Origin: Rhinopomastus cyanomelas
Taxonomy: Eukaryota; Chordata; Aves; Bucerotiformes; Rhinopomastidae
DNA length: 64,000 bases
Assembly: GCA_013400115.1 (NCBI GenBank)
Contig: VXBP01003652.1
Coordinates: forward strand, 1,063,303-1,127,302
Direction: 5' to 3'
Position numbers and translations under genes: made by a program
Notes under the pieces: generated by a model
What the model saw: the letters and a program-made list of their open reading frames with translations, nothing else
What the model was told of the DNA's origin: nothing
Databases searched by the model: none
Shown: positions 22,501 to 37,500 of the stretch, in pieces
Layout: each line of letters starts with the position of its first letter
Position numbering within the stretch: the stretch's first letter is position 1

Positions 22501-25500
22501 GAATCCTCTGTCCCCCAGCTATTGGAGACTAAACAGAATCACAGAATCATAGAATATTAGGGTTTGGAAGGCACCTCAGAAGATCATCCAGTCCAATCCC
22601 ACTGCCACAGCAGGGTCACCTAGATCAAGTCGCACAGGAACATGGCCAGGCAGGTTTTAAATGTCTCCAGAGGATGACTCCACAACCTCCCTGGGCAGCC
22701 CCTTCCAGTGCTCTGTCACCCTCACTGGGAAGAAGGTCCTTCTCAGATTGACGTGGAACCTGCTATGTTCATGCTCACACCCGTTGCCCCTCGTCCTATC
22801 ATTAGATGACACTGGCTCCATCCACAACCCCCCTGGGCTTAAACAGTGGGGTTATCTGGACAACGGTCACATTCAGTGATTCATTCAGAACAACATTTTG
22901 AAAAAGTCTTCCTTTGAAACCTTAGGAAAATAATTTCAGCAACTGAGCACGGCCTGAAGGCTGGAAATGTGTCTTCCTTTATAATACACCTTCTCCTGCT
23001 GCTGCCTTCAAGGCCAGCCTTCCTGTTTTCCTTTTTCTCTGCCTCTCACAGAAGATACTGCGTGGTTTAGACATTCACCAAAGGAACATTTTACACTGAC
23101 TGGGTGGGATCAGACCAGATGAAAGGCTGAGCTTTACCTTGGCATGCACATAGCAGATTACTAGAATCCCTTGTAGGATTTAAAGTTATGAAAATCATCT
23201 CTCTTTTCAAATGTTTACAGATAATGACTTCTATTCACACTGTGGTAACACAATAACAGCCAGGAATAAAACATTCAAGATCTCGGAGATTCCAAAGACA
23301 GGAAAAGAACAACAGTTTCAACACTCTTTTATCCCTTACACTCTGAACATTTTGTTTGCCTTTGTTTCTGTTGCCCAACAATGGCACAGAACCGTGATTG
23401 TCAGAACAGGTAACATCTGATGATATGTCTCAAGATGAATATTCTAGTAGAGAGGAACAACACTTAGAGAGTCAGGATAATTGATATGGGCTCCCTATTA
23501 TATTCTGAAATAAACAAACCCACTAAGGGATGAGAGCCTGGCATATCAAGAGAGCTTGTCGTGATTCATAGTTACTAACTCAAAAAGTATTATGGAATTT
23601 GAAACAGAAGAGCCTAAAACACTCCACTTAAAAAGCTGCCAACAAAACGAACTCTGAAAGGCTTGTCTGAGATTCGCCTCTTTTTTTTTTCTAGACGAGA
23701 TGCTTCTTATTATCCAGCCTGGTGTCACCATGAAAGAAGAGTGTAGGGGGAAGATGTGGGTGACTATAGACATCCCTGCTAATATGGAATATTTTCCCCA
23801 CACACGCTGTGTAAGGGCACACACGAGGCACGAGACAGCAGCACAAACTCCTCACCCAGTGGTCCTTCCAGTGGAAGGTGGGATGCCTTACCCTGCCATC
23901 CCACACGTCTCCTGTAGATAAGAGAAAGCAGCGCTCCCCAGGGCTGTCAGATTAAAATCGTTCAGAAGCTGGGAAAAAAGATGAAGGGGAAAAACCACTG
24001 ACAGAACCACCATCTCGACTTAAAATGCTTCCAATTAGAAAGCTTTATTATCATTTTGAAGGAGATGCACACCACACACAGTCTATTATGCAGCCCCAGG
24101 AGGTTCACTCACACGAGTCAAGCCTATTACACATATGAACTCTCTGTGAAGGGCTGGCCTTGGGGGTATGAGACATCTCTGAGCAACGTTTCACTTGGGT
24201 CCTCCTCTCAGGCTACCCTGAATCTGGTCACATAACAAGCTTGACCCTCCCACTGTCCAGGTAAGATTTCACTTGGAAATTCATGTAAGAGATAGGGACT
24301 GCACTCGTGACATTCATCCAGCATTTACAGCAGTAACTGGAACAACTCCCTGGGAGCACTGGGTTCAATTCCAAGCAGAGCTTGGCCCCTTTCACGCATC
24401 GAGTGGGGTTTGTTTCGCTTAAATGCATCCCCTGTAAAGCTTGCTTTAGGAATCAGCCAGGCTTGGTATGTTGTAACGTGTCACAACTTCTATCAAGGGG
24501 AAATATGAAACAAGGTGTCACCAGAACTGGTAGACAGGGAGGTGAGGAAACACAGCCTCACATCAAAGTACGTTACGTTGTGCTGCTAGATCAGCATCCA
24601 GTGTCAGAGCTGGCAAGCTCAGAGTTCTGCTCTGCAACAGGTGGATAACTGTGAGCAGCAGCACTGTGAGGTGGGCACTAGGGATGGCCGCTAGAGATCA
24701 CAGAACATACATAAGGGATTGGAAAGAACCTTGAACGATCATCTAGTCCAAGCCCCCCACCACAGCAGGATCCCCTAGATCTACTCGCAAAGGACATGAC
24801 CAGGCAGGTTTTAAACGTTTCCAGAGAAGGAGACTCCACAACCTCTCTAAGCAGAGATGCATCAAGAGTCCTCATTCCTGCATTAGCTTAGCACCTACCT
24901 AGTGGCATCCAGTCACAAACTGGAGCTCTGAGATACGGCCTCTCAGCCTAAGGTCTCTGAGGACAAATGTCCCCTTAAGCATCACTGAAAGGTAACGTTG
25001 CTCCTAGTTGCAGGACTGAAGCCAAGTGCTTCATAAGCAAAGCTCTGTGCTCCCTCCTTTGTTCTCTCTCCCAAAGGGATGTGAGAGAAGGTCCCATCCT
25101 GCCAGCCAGCTTTCACAGGTAATAAAACCAGGAACACAAACATTAAAAAGACAAAAAAAAGAACCTGTGTCAGAATCCTGCCTCTTCCTCACTGCACTTG
25201 ACATCATTAATCTAATCTATTACAGCTTTCAGATCCATTAGAGAGATTAAATTCCAGCAGATGAATAATGCTGAGGACACCTTCACTGTGTGCCCAGTCA
25301 AACGAGAACCAGCCGCCTTTGGAGGACGATGAAACATATAAGGCCTCTAACAGCTGGAATACAACGCTGGTTTGCCTTCAGCCACCTGGCATTCCAAAGA
25401 GGGATTCCAATGGTTCCTCACTGTTCAGGTAGCGTTGTGTAAGATCCTAGAGGTCACCAGGGCATCCTGATGCTTCCCTTTGCAATCAGAGAGAGAGGTA

Positions 25501-28500
25501 GTACAGGTATGGGTAGCAGAAGTTTGATTTCATGCCTGACTGTGAGACAGTGTTTCTGGAAAAGCTCATCACCACCGAACAGTTAAGTGGAGAAAGGATT
25601 CGTGACCTGCACAGCAGCACTCAACTAATCCTGAACTGCATTTGTTCCAACCAGCCTCTGGGTTATTAAAAACTGACAGTGCTCTGAGGTGGCCTCAGAT
25701 TAATTGCTTCTGGTGGTGGCTTTCCTGTTTTGAGGATATAATGGCACCTACAATGGAAAAATGACAAGTGTTGCCCTTGTGCTGTGAGGCTGAATCCTGG
25801 TATGGCTGACCTGGGGATGGAGACACATTCCTCCTCATGCTGACAGTCACCTTCGGTGATGGCTCCACTGCCTTGCCTGCAGTTTAATTGTAGCTGTTTT
25901 ATGAGGCTGATCTAGATCACAGAATCATAGAATCGTTCAGGTTGGAAAAGACCCCTGGCATCATTGAGTCCAACCATCAACCCTACTCTACAAGGTTACC
26001 CCTAAACCACATCCCCCAACAATGCATCTAAGTGACTTTTAAACTCATCCAGGGATGGGGACTCAACACCACCCTGGGCAGCCCATTCCAGTGCCTGACC
26101 ACTCTCTCCAGGAAGAATTTTTTCCTGATGCCCAATCCAAACCCACCCTGTTGGAGCCTGAAACTATTCTCTCTGGTTCTGTCACTAGTTACCTCTGAGA
26201 AGAGACCGGCACAAACATTTCTACAATGTCCTTTCAGATAACTGTAGAGAGGGATGAGGTCTCCCCTAAGCCTCCTCTTCCAGATGTTGACTGTTTCAGA
26301 CCTGAGCATTTCACACAGGTCAGCTCTTTGCCTTTGGTGCTTCCCATCACCTGGAGTTGCTCTGGATTGACACTGGAGGGAACCCGATGCTTCTACTAGA
26401 ATTATTGTCTGTGAAACGTGGCCTGTGCCATTAAAAAGAGTTGAATTCTTGCCTTGTTTTCATTTAGAGGTTGAAGGACAGTGCGACAAGATACCTGAGA
26501 CAGAATCCTGACTCTCTAGGTGGCTTTGAAAAACAGAGACTCTCGATTTGCTTGTGGCTATACCAGGCCTTGCAATAAAGGCAGGATGCTTGAATTAAAC
26601 AAAAACACCCTTCACCAAACAACACTGGGCCACTTCTAATGCAGCATTTAAACTTTTGAGTTGAAACTGCAATTTTAAAAATAGTAAGCTATTAATCTTG
26701 CCCCTATTTTCTTGACTCCTATATATCTTCCCCGGCGTAGGCAGGTACCAGCTGCCATATTCCCATTCTTCACGCTCTGCACTCTGCAAAAAAAAAGAGG
26801 CCCCTGCTGGCCAATTCTTGTTTAAAATTGTGCATAATTGATAGTGGCAAATCTACCCCAGCTGTGTCTAAAACCTCTCCAGGGGCAAGAAAAACACTCT
26901 CTGTGACTGTCATTAACTACTAAATTAGCAAGTGCTCCTGGCAGTTTACAACGTACCACATCAGTCTGCCGTAAGAAAAAAAAGAAGAATGTGAAGATCA
27001 GACGCCTGTGTGATCTCAAAGTTACTGCAAACTTTGCTGGCAGAACTTTGACAGAACCCCAGCTAAATCAGAGAAAAAGAGAGCACAGGAGAGTGAGCGA
27101 AAGGAAGAGTGAGGAAGGCTCAAAGTTCTCCTCTTTTCCAGGCAGACAAATAGGAAATGCCAAACTCAAGGCTAGCTATCAGAGCTTTCCGTAGGGCACA
27201 GACCATCTTCCTCAATGTGGAGGTACCAGCAGAGTGTTATCTCATGCTATGGCTCAGCTCCTGTGGAAAACGACTCTCCTGGAGGCCTTGATTCTGGCAA
27301 TGCAATGGCTCTGGTGTTTGCAATTGAGGTATACAGCTGAATTGAGATATAAGGATGGTCAGGCACTGGAATAGGCTCCCCAGGGAGGTGGTTGAGTCGC
27401 CATCCCTGGATGTTTGCATGAGGTGTTGAGGGATCTGGTTTAGGGGTGAACTTGTAAAGTAGGGTAGATGGTTGGACTCGATGATCTCAGGGGTCTTTTC
27501 CAACCAGAGTGATTCTGTGAATAAAAGGGATGAGGCTGGTGAAGTGGACGGATGCAGTAGCTCTCTGAAAGGCTACAGCAGGTAAAATCCTTCTGTGATC
27601 ACTGGCACAAACACAAGCTCCTCCTTTTGGTACACAAAGCAGAGCCAAAGCAGGCGGAGAAGGAAATAACCGGTCTTGCAAAAGGATGGAAAAGCCTTGG
27701 GGGGCACTATGGGCTGACCTGGCAGAGGTACAAGCACCATCTCATCGAAACGGTGAGAGTCGTCGTGAAAGCTGACCACATCCTTTAGTTCTACAAGCTT
27801 CCAAGAACACACAGAACTGTAGAAACCCCTGAGTCATACAGGGAGCACAAGGAGCGAGACGGCAGGCTTGGACAAGATACGAGGGAAGACTGCACTGCAC
27901 ACACGTCTTTTTCTGGGGTAGCACCATCGAGTTATCACAGTAATCTGGGAGATCAAGGCAGTGTTTCAAGCTGACGGGTACAAGGAAGTTGAGCTTTGGA
28001 TCCAAGTGACTAATTCCAGCTAAAACCCAGGTCATCTCGACTTTCTAGCTAGCGATACTTCACAACCATCCTTTAGTACCACTTCAGTTCCTCTGTTCCC
28101 TTTCCTGCAGCACAGACAGCTTGAACCTGAAATCTTAGCTAAGCCTTTTCTGAAGAACTAGAAGCCCAGCCACAGGATGCTGAGCACATTATAGTTCCAC
28201 AATCCCATCCTGCATCCCCAAATCCCCTCTTAAAAATTAAACTGGCTACACAGATCCCATCAGCCTCTTTTCCAGTCATGTTCAAGTTTGTCCCAGTGCA
28301 GCTGGAAACCAGTTAGTTTAGCCCTCAGTAATCAGACTACAAAGGATCTTCTGAGGCCGCGCTACTGACTGGCGACGGATCTTAGTTTACTTCTCACCCT
28401 AAGTAATGCTCCTGCATGTCAGTGCGATGGATTCAATGATTTGTCTGTTATTTATGGAAAGAGCTGTTGGGAGGTTTTATTCACTGATGTCTTTCAATTT

Positions 28501-31500
28501 GTGGGATATCTTCTGATGAAAGATGCTTGATTCTATTTTGGGAAGTAATTCCACCCTCTAGGTTTTGAGCAGAAGGGAAAACACAGCGCATAAATACTGA
28601 AACACAGGTTAATCGGCGTTTTGCTCGTAGTGCTCCTAGAGTGATTCATGTGATGACAAGCTATTTCCAGACACTGGATCTTTCTTTTCAAATGGATGCA
28701 TTTCTGTCGAGTAACTACAAAAGGCAGCTAAGTGGGGCACTATTCCCAGGACATGGCTTCTGGCCAGGGGAGCCAGACGAACAACATCCTTCCTAGCTGC
28801 AGATGTTCCTTCCCTTCAGTGGCAGTGCAGAGTAATGACTGTTCGATGCTTTCCACCCACCAGTTAGATGTGCTCAGCCTCCCACGGCCCAGAGGGCTGA
28901 GGTGGCAGAGTCCCTCCTGCACCCCACCCCATCAGGCTGGTAGCTCAGCAGCATCCCACTGGGTGCCACAGCAGTTTGCACAGGGGAGAAAGGCACAGCC
29001 CTGCCCAGCAGCTCTGTCTGGTTTACAGAACAATGGGAGCTGGGAGAAAGCAAAGTAGTTCCAGTGGCGTCACGCAGATTGACACTGGTGAAGAGCCCCA
29101 GGTCTTTTGGCAGCGAGAGCCATTCCACGCGACAGCAGTCGAGGAGCTGGGGGCTGTGTAAAGGTTACATAAGCACAGTGAAAGCCACCCCCCCCAACAA
29201 CTATTTTCATACTTAGGGGCTTCAGTGCATTTTTAAAGCTTCTTTTGAGACAACAATATTAACTCTTTCCAGATGCAGTAAGTGCCTTGGATGCAGTAGT
29301 ACCTCCGCTCAAAACTGCTTTACATTCCTTGCCTCATTTTTATTCTTTGCCTCCTCCTTACTCTCAGCTGTTATTCCAGCATCTTCGCATTCCCCCCGGA
29401 GTTCATTCCAGCGGTGCTTTATGAATCACAGAATAAGATGGCAGCCAGCGCTGCGTTAGAGTAATGTGCCTGGCACGACTTCCACTATCCGCAAGGTTAA
29501 TCAAACGCAGCCTCAGATCATCGAAAGCCTCTGCAGCCCCAGAGGCCCGAGGTCAGGAACCTGAACCCACTTCCCCAAATGCACTCGGGTTTCCTTAGAT
29601 GCTCACACAACCCTCCCCTTCAATAATTAGGCTCTGCAAAGCAAATCTGGAGTGGAGCAACAACTCCAGGGTTAAGCACTAGCAAACTCATACCAGAAGG
29701 GATGCCTTTGCTACCTGTCTGCAGCGTTTCTCTAGCCCCTCCTGCTCCCAACAAGGAAACTTTTACTTTTCTTCCTTATTAAATACATGGAATCAAATTC
29801 ATGGCAATTTATGTTTACTCTTGAGTGCTCCCATAAAACACTATGTTATGTGACAGGGGTGAGGGGAGTTGAAACAGCAACTTTTGCTGTTGTTGGGGTA
29901 TTTGGGTTTTGGAAAAGAAACTAAATGAAAGAACCGACTCCCAAAAAGTGTCTGATTTGGGGGTAAGGGGAGGGAATAAAGGAATGGATTATAATGTGTC
30001 ATTTTATATCTGCGTCAAAGGAACCCGATTTCATAATAGGGAATAAAAATTCCCTGTTTAAATACTGTCAAATAAATCCTCAAATGCAATAGGGTTCACT
30101 TCTGGGGAAAAGAAAACTAAATCTGATTAAATATTAATGCGGCGTAGTATTAATTAAGAGAGAAAAAAGTCCATCAAGAGAACCCCAATATATTTACTGT
30201 GTCCCCAGGAAGCTGGAAAATTTCACAATCAAGTGTGTAAATGTTCTAAAAAAGGGTCCTGAATATTTTATGAATATTTGTCATAAAACAGAAATAATAA
30301 CCACTGTGCAGAGCTATTAGAATTAATATTTATGCTGCCCGCCATGAAATATTCATGGGGACAGAGAAAGGGGGGCCCGTAAGACAAGAATTAATTTACA
30401 TTGGGCTTGGTTTACCCGCTGGCTTGATGTTTAAAGACGGGTTGACAAGCCTCCATATGAATCCATCAGTCACTTGCAGCAGTAGGTGGGGTGAAGGCAG
30501 GGGGAGGTTGGGGGGAAGCGGGTCCAAGCTGCTGACAGCTCACAGATTGAGTTTCTGACAGCCCTTAAAAAAAACCTAAACGGCCCCCCACCTTTTTTTC
30601 CTTCTTCCATTGCCCAAGGCGCTCTGTACTGCCACCGTTCATCCGATCTCCCCTTCCATCTGCTGAAATTAAGGAATTAATGAGTGCTATACACTTTACA
30701 GCGGCCCCAGGAATGTTTACTGGTGATTAAATTATAATGCAGCCGAGCTGTATAATTCATGAACCAATTAAAGGAAGTGTTAGTTGATTTGATGGGATGA
30801 GGACGTACAAAAAACATTTAACTAATAGGGAACCGTGGGCTGCCGGTGGCTTTGGCTTTCTCGGATTACGCGGCTAATTGCTCAGCTTTATAGGGCTGTC
30901 ACAGATAGCCATACATATTTCATTGTTCTCAAATACTTCAATTGTTTGCTTTCGTGTTGCTGCTGTAATATGTAGAAGCCCAGCCAAACTTCAGTGTAGT
31001 TAAAGCACTACTCCGCGAAAGCAGGTTGCTGCAGGAGGAGGGAAGAACCAGATGGGCACAAGGAGAAGGCTGGCTGACAAAGGAGTAACTTAAAGCCTCA
31101 GAGTTAAATGTCACTCAGCAATTACATGATTAAAAGGTGCAACATATGATAGTCTTTTGTTTTACAACTTTCTGGACACTCATATTCTATGCTGACTTCA
31201 CCGCGGAGAAAATATCGGTGCGTTAAATTGCGGTTATTTTAGATACTGAGGGGTGAAAGAAGGTGGTGGAGAGGAAAGTACCTTTGGAAAAGTCCATCAG
31301 GGAGGAGCTAGATCGCTGTGATTATCCAGAATAATAACTCACACAGCTCAATGTTCTAAAACACAGGAGAGATGAAGGTTGATTTCCCGTCTGGGAGAAC
31401 GCTCAGCGTCTAATTCAGAGAGCTGCTGAGTCGTGCTACCTAGTCATGCCGATAGCTTCACTTTATTACACCAGCAATGGTGGAATTTCCTACTTCTGAG

Positions 31501-34500
31501 CTTTACAAACCACCTCACCCCACAGCTGCCAGACCACAGGACCTGGTGGAAAAGATTCTCTTGATCTGAACAGACCTATCAGTCAAGTTAATCCTGTCCT
31601 CGGTTAAAACCAGGCAGGTTCAGGTGATGAAATCCCCAACCCATATGCAGAAGGACTGCGTTGCTGAAGAAATTATGGGTATTATCAGGTAAATATCACA
31701 AACACATGTTCTAACTTGTGGTTAGACCCTGAAATCTATTGAATAAAGAACAAGCTGGGTTAAAATGCCATTTCTGTGGTGAAGACTGAGTCCCTAATGA
31801 AGGATATAGTCCCGCTTGCGGAACACCATGGTAAATCCAGACCTCCTGCTGGATTTAGAGCTTTATGTTTCCAAGTGTAGTATGAACACCAATGAAATGA
31901 CTCTCAAGATAGCCTGTTGTGTAAAGCTTATAATCTGGCTCATCCCTTTCCTTGCACCCACTTCCTCCAGGATCTGGCTTTGGGAAGCAGCCCCTGCTGA
32001 TGGCCCGGGTTTGTGCCGCTCATCCTCACGCGTTCCACTCAACAGTGTGAAATCCCCCTTCCAAATCTGCCCATTCCAGAGAAACATGAGGGTGTGCTGG
32101 TCTGTGGGGACAAACTGTGCAGACCCACATCTGCTTTAAGAAGGTTTTGGTTGGTAGGGGCAGCCTACCAGCCCCTCAGGAGTTATCCTGAGTTATCCAC
32201 TCTTCAAAACGTGCCAGCTTCACCCTGACATTTCAGTTAGGAACCATCCCCCGGCCGAGTGCCACAAGACTAAACTAAGAGAATCCATCTCTGCCCTCCT
32301 GTCAGAATTGTTCTCTTTTGTATAAAGAATCACATCAAATCAGAGAAGCAGAGTATCTTTGCAGCCCAATGCAGGTGTTCACCAGGGAGCCAAGAGATGT
32401 ATGTCCAGTGAATACTTCATTTATTCTAAAAAGCAGAGCAAGCCCCAGAAGCCCCAGAAAAGAGGAGCTGAATGTCCCATTTCCCAGCATCGCACTCAGA
32501 ATAGCAGGTTAGGGGTGTCCACATGGAGAAACAGGTGGAAAAATAAATCTTGGGGTACTAAAGAGTAAAGATTTCTCATCAATATGAGAAGGAACTTCTT
32601 CCCAGTGAGGGTGACAGAGCACTGGAAGGGGCTGCCCAGGGGGGTTGTGGAGTCTCCTTCACTGGAGATGCTTAAAACCTGCCTGGATATGTTCCTGTGC
32701 AACTTGATCTAGGGGATCCTGCTCTGGCAGGGGCATTGGACTGGATGATCTTTCGAGGTCCCTTCCAGTCCCTAATGTTCTGTGATTCTATGATACAGCT
32801 TGACCCTGATGTTAAAAAGCAGTATGTAAACAAAAAATCTTAAATTTTCCATATTCAGAACTGTGTCACGTTGGTTTGATCCCGATTTCTGGGATAAGCA
32901 ATGCAGAACTTTGGTTTCAGACATTGGTTTAATAGTCAGTCTCCAGAAGAACGGATAACGGCACCAGTTACACGGCAGGAAAACTTCCCATTAGCCCAGA
33001 GTGTGGTTGAGTACAATGGAAACTAGATTGCCTTTTCTAGAAAAGAGAAAGGTTAAATTGTCTGAGAGATAAAGGTGATCCTAAACTGAGCTAAGTGGGC
33101 AGTGCCTAGGATCTGAAATCTGATTAGCCAGATAATCATCTGGACGGTTACCCGCACAGTTGAAAGCCCACACGTGACCTTGGGAGGCTTTGAATTGTGC
33201 TGCTGGAGGAGTAAACACATCAGCAGCTCTGCAGAACCTGATGCAGTACATTTATGACACTCAGCACCCACAGGCATGTCCGTGTAGGCAACTGAACGGC
33301 CTCATGCTCTGGTCTCAGGAACAGCAAGTTGCATCAATATGGGCCTTGCATGGGGAAAAAGAAGAGGTGAGACGCAGGCCCAGGAACCACTTTGTGCCAA
33401 TGATTGCCAGCAGAAATCGTCAGAACTTGGCAATGTCAAGAAATCAGAGGCACTGCAGCAAGTATTTTCTTTGCTGCTTTTGAAGTGCCCTGGATACAAT
33501 CAATCACAGCGAAGAAAACTCCTATATTTTGGTTCAATGTGGAAGGGGCTATTTGCATTTCAATATGTTCAACTTATCTTGCCAATAAAAACACGGAATC
33601 ACGAAGAAGAGATCAGGCCACTGGAGTGAAAAACAAGAGATGACACCCTGCAGACCTTTCAGATAAAACAGCTCCTCGCCTGTAACGTTTCTGTTGACGT
33701 CCCAATATTTCTGAATGATTGGGTTTTCAAATGAGATCAGGCAGCATGCAAATGAGCAAAGAGGATCAAGACATCTCCCATATCTGATTGGGTAAAGAAA
33801 TTATCAAAAGACCCTTTTTTCATATCAAATTTCCATCACAAAAGGTCAAACTTTCAACTCCCATTACTTTTGCTAACTGCATTTCACTGCGCCTGCCAGC
33901 TCACCGCTGCTGCTGCTTTCAGAGGGAGAAAAGAGAAGCAGAAGAAACAAATGATTACATCTTCTCCCACATCTGTCATCCAGGATGGACAAACATTTTC
34001 TAATCGTATTCTATTTTTCTCTACAGCCCTCAAAATCCTTGCAGCCAAAACCTGATTAGCTATTCCTGGGTTCCTTTTATTTCTCGTGCAGGATCCCTTT
34101 GTATTTTCCAGCCTATGGACTGACGAGAGCACCGGCTGTGCTGCCAGAGTGTCTTGTTCGACAATTTGGACATTTAAAAGACTTTCTGATGTGTGTTTTT
34201 CTAAAATCTATTTCCTTCTCCTGGCTGCCTAAATGCTCAAGTAATGGATGTTGCAGAAAAACAAAAGAAAGAGCATCACTTCCCCTGGAATCCTCCCAAG
34301 GTCGTATTTTCCCTTGCGGTTCAGCCCTGACCAAAAACCCTGCCTGGTTCCTCCAGTGAACAGATCATTGCCTGGCACTCCATGGCTTTGCTCCACCACC
34401 TGCTCATGCAAATTCAGAGGACTCGCGTCCTTGCGCCCAAACTGGGGAGTAGCTCAGAAATCTCCAGGTTCCACCCACTGCTTTTCTGGGTTTAAAGCTG

Positions 34501-37500
34501 AATTTTGGAGCAGCAGGAGCAAGCGAGGCAAGCTCAAGAAGGTGAAGACATCCTGGGGCGGATCAGAAATTGGGTGGTTAGCAGATGATGAGAGGTTCTC
34601 CTTCCCCTCTACTCTGCCCTGGGGAGACCACATCTATGTCCAGTTCTAGGCCCCTCAGATCAAGAAGGACACAGAGCTGCTGGAGAGAGCCCAGCACAGA
34701 GCCACAAAGATGATGAAGGGAGTAAACCACCTCCCTTAGGAGGAAAGGCTGAGGGAGATGGGTCTCTTTAGCTTGGAGAGATGAAGACTGAGGGGTGACC
34801 TCATCAATGTTGATAAATATGTGAAGGGTGGGTGTCAGGAGGATGGAGCCAGGCTCTGCTCAGTGTCATCTAATGATAGAACAAGGGGCAATGGGTGTAA
34901 GCTGGAACATAGGAGGTTCCCCAAGGACCTTCTTCATGGTGAGGGTGACAGAGCACTGGAAGGGGCTGCTCATGGGGTTGTGAAGTCTTCTCTGCAGATA
35001 TTTAAAACCTGCCTGGATGTGTTCCTGTGTGACTTGGTCTAGGTGATCCTGCTGTGGTAGGGGGATTGGACTGGATGATCTTTTGAGTTCCCTCCTAATC
35101 CCTAATGCTCTGTGATTAGTAAAAAGAGCAGGACTTGATGTATTTGTTGCTACTGGTGCCATAAAAATTCCCTCTCAACACTTTTATCATTGCAGCATAT
35201 CTAAGTCACCAGATTAGTACCCAGAGACTTCTACTCTTCTAGTTTTCTCTGTTGTTCTTATTACTCAACAACTAAATGTTTCACAAGGCCATTTCCTACA
35301 GAAATATTTATGTTCCCAAGTGTTTATTAGCCCCTCTATCATGATCAAGCTTTTATGGGCACTCTGTAGAGAACTCTGAATTAAATACATAATTCCTGAC
35401 CTATCAGATCCTGGCTCGATGCTGCGTTAGTCTATTTAATACAGCGAGGCACACAAGCCCTTACAGAGGAGCTAATTCATGCACTGCAGACATTTCTATC
35501 CAAAACTGTGTGTGTTAGTGATTACAGAAAGCTAATGAGGAGCACAAGGATGTAGGGTTTACACTCCAGCAAAGGCATTTACTCACCGTGTTAGGTATCC
35601 TGAACAACTTTTAAAGGTACTTTCTGCACAACTGCAGATGTTAGGCTCTGTACCTTCTCTTACTGGAAGGAGATGGAAGATGCTCCTTGGAAAAAGCTTC
35701 TCCCTCTCTTGTTCCACAGATACACAGAGAAATCCTCCCTCAATTGGGGCAACCAACTGCACACTGTATTCTTGCTGGCACCTGTAAGTCATAACCTGTG
35801 AACAGCTGAGACTGTTCACTGGCTCCCAGAGCTGTTCTCCCAATTTACCTTCTATAAGGAATCAAGGAAAAATGCTCTGATTTTTCACTTTCCTTTTGAG
35901 CAAAAATGCCTGTGGTGACTGGTGAGTGTCTATATGCAGGTAGTAAACTAAACTTCTGGCTTCTTTATCCCATCGGATCAAAGTCACATCCTCAGCTCCT
36001 TTGTCCCCAACACATGGCAGCTGCAGAGTGCAGGGAGTCTTGGTGCATCTGAGTTCTCCAAAATAATGGTTAAGGGTCCCCATATGGTTGAGTGGTTGGT
36101 GTCCCCATCCCTGGTTGAGTTTAAAAGACACTTAGATGTGGCATTGGGGGATCTGGTTCAGGGGTCAACTTGTAGAGTAGGGTTGACGGTTGGACTCGAT
36201 GATCCCAAGGGTCTTTTCCAACCTGAATGATTCTATGATTCTATGATGGTGACTGCATTTTTGCTATAGGTCTCTGCTCTTCACAAACCTATTACCTTTG
36301 GAACTAATCATCAGGCCACAAAAATGGATAAAAGTCATTCTCTGAAAGGTTAGAACAAGCAGTGTCCTGGTCAAAGGAAGTTCAAGGATGAGTTAGTGGT
36401 CTTAGTCACTGGGTAAGGTCTGGAGTTCACATGATTTAGTGATGGGCTCTTCAACACAGCTAAAAACCTCTAAAGAGATCTGCTGATGGGAAGCTATTTT
36501 TCACATTCAGGTGCATTCAGAACTGAGCTGTGGGTTTCTAACGGTGGGTAACTGCCTTGCAAAGTACTCAGTGGTGAACTGATGGAACAGGCAACTTTTA
36601 AATGGAGTGATGGAGTGATTTTTTTAAAGCTATAAGACATTACAGTTCAAACAAGTCCCTATCTGACTCTGTGGAGAATTACAATGTGCTGGGAATTAGC
36701 CAGACAGAACTTGACATCTAATCAGAAATAAAAAAAAAATAATCACAGAATGGATTTTTATTCTTAGAATTGCTTCAAATAAAAAAAATCCCTGCTCCTT
36801 GAAAGGCCTAACAACTGTACCTAGCAGTAAATTGAAGGTGAGGGCACTCACCTTCACTCGCAGCTTGTACATACCAGAGAAAAGTGAAAAGCTGGATGTT
36901 TATAGTTATTTTCTCCCTAAGACAACACGAAATCCTGCCTGGCATCATCGTGAGAAAATCCTTTCACTAAATCAAGTCCTCCTGTTCTTCCAAGGGCAAA
37001 ACTCCCAGCATATAACAATTAAGGGTTTGAAAACACATGGTTCACACACAAATTCATCAGCACAGCGCTACGTATGAATTAGGCACATTTAGCAACAGCA
37101 GACACTGACAGCACAGGTCTGCAAGGGCAGGAGGAACCCAGAACAGGTTCTTTTCATGTAGGATTCCCATAAAGAGCTTACACTGCCATTACCATAAATC
37201 ACCCCAGAATATCAGCAGCGATACAGCATCTTTCATTAAAAAAATACTGCTGCTTCTTTCAGGAGGACTGCCACTTGCCATTTCTTTTAGGTAATCAGAT
37301 AGCTGTTAATTAATAAACCTGTCAGGTGAATCGTCCTGCTCCGGTCATCATTATCCATTCTGTAATAGAATCCTGCTATCATCACTGCTATCCACCCCAT
37401 AGCTTCCAGCTCAATTAACTTAATGCTATGCAAATGAGAGGCTCTCCTCATCATTAGCTTATAGCCCACAAATGTTAATAACATAATTGGGCCTTCAACA

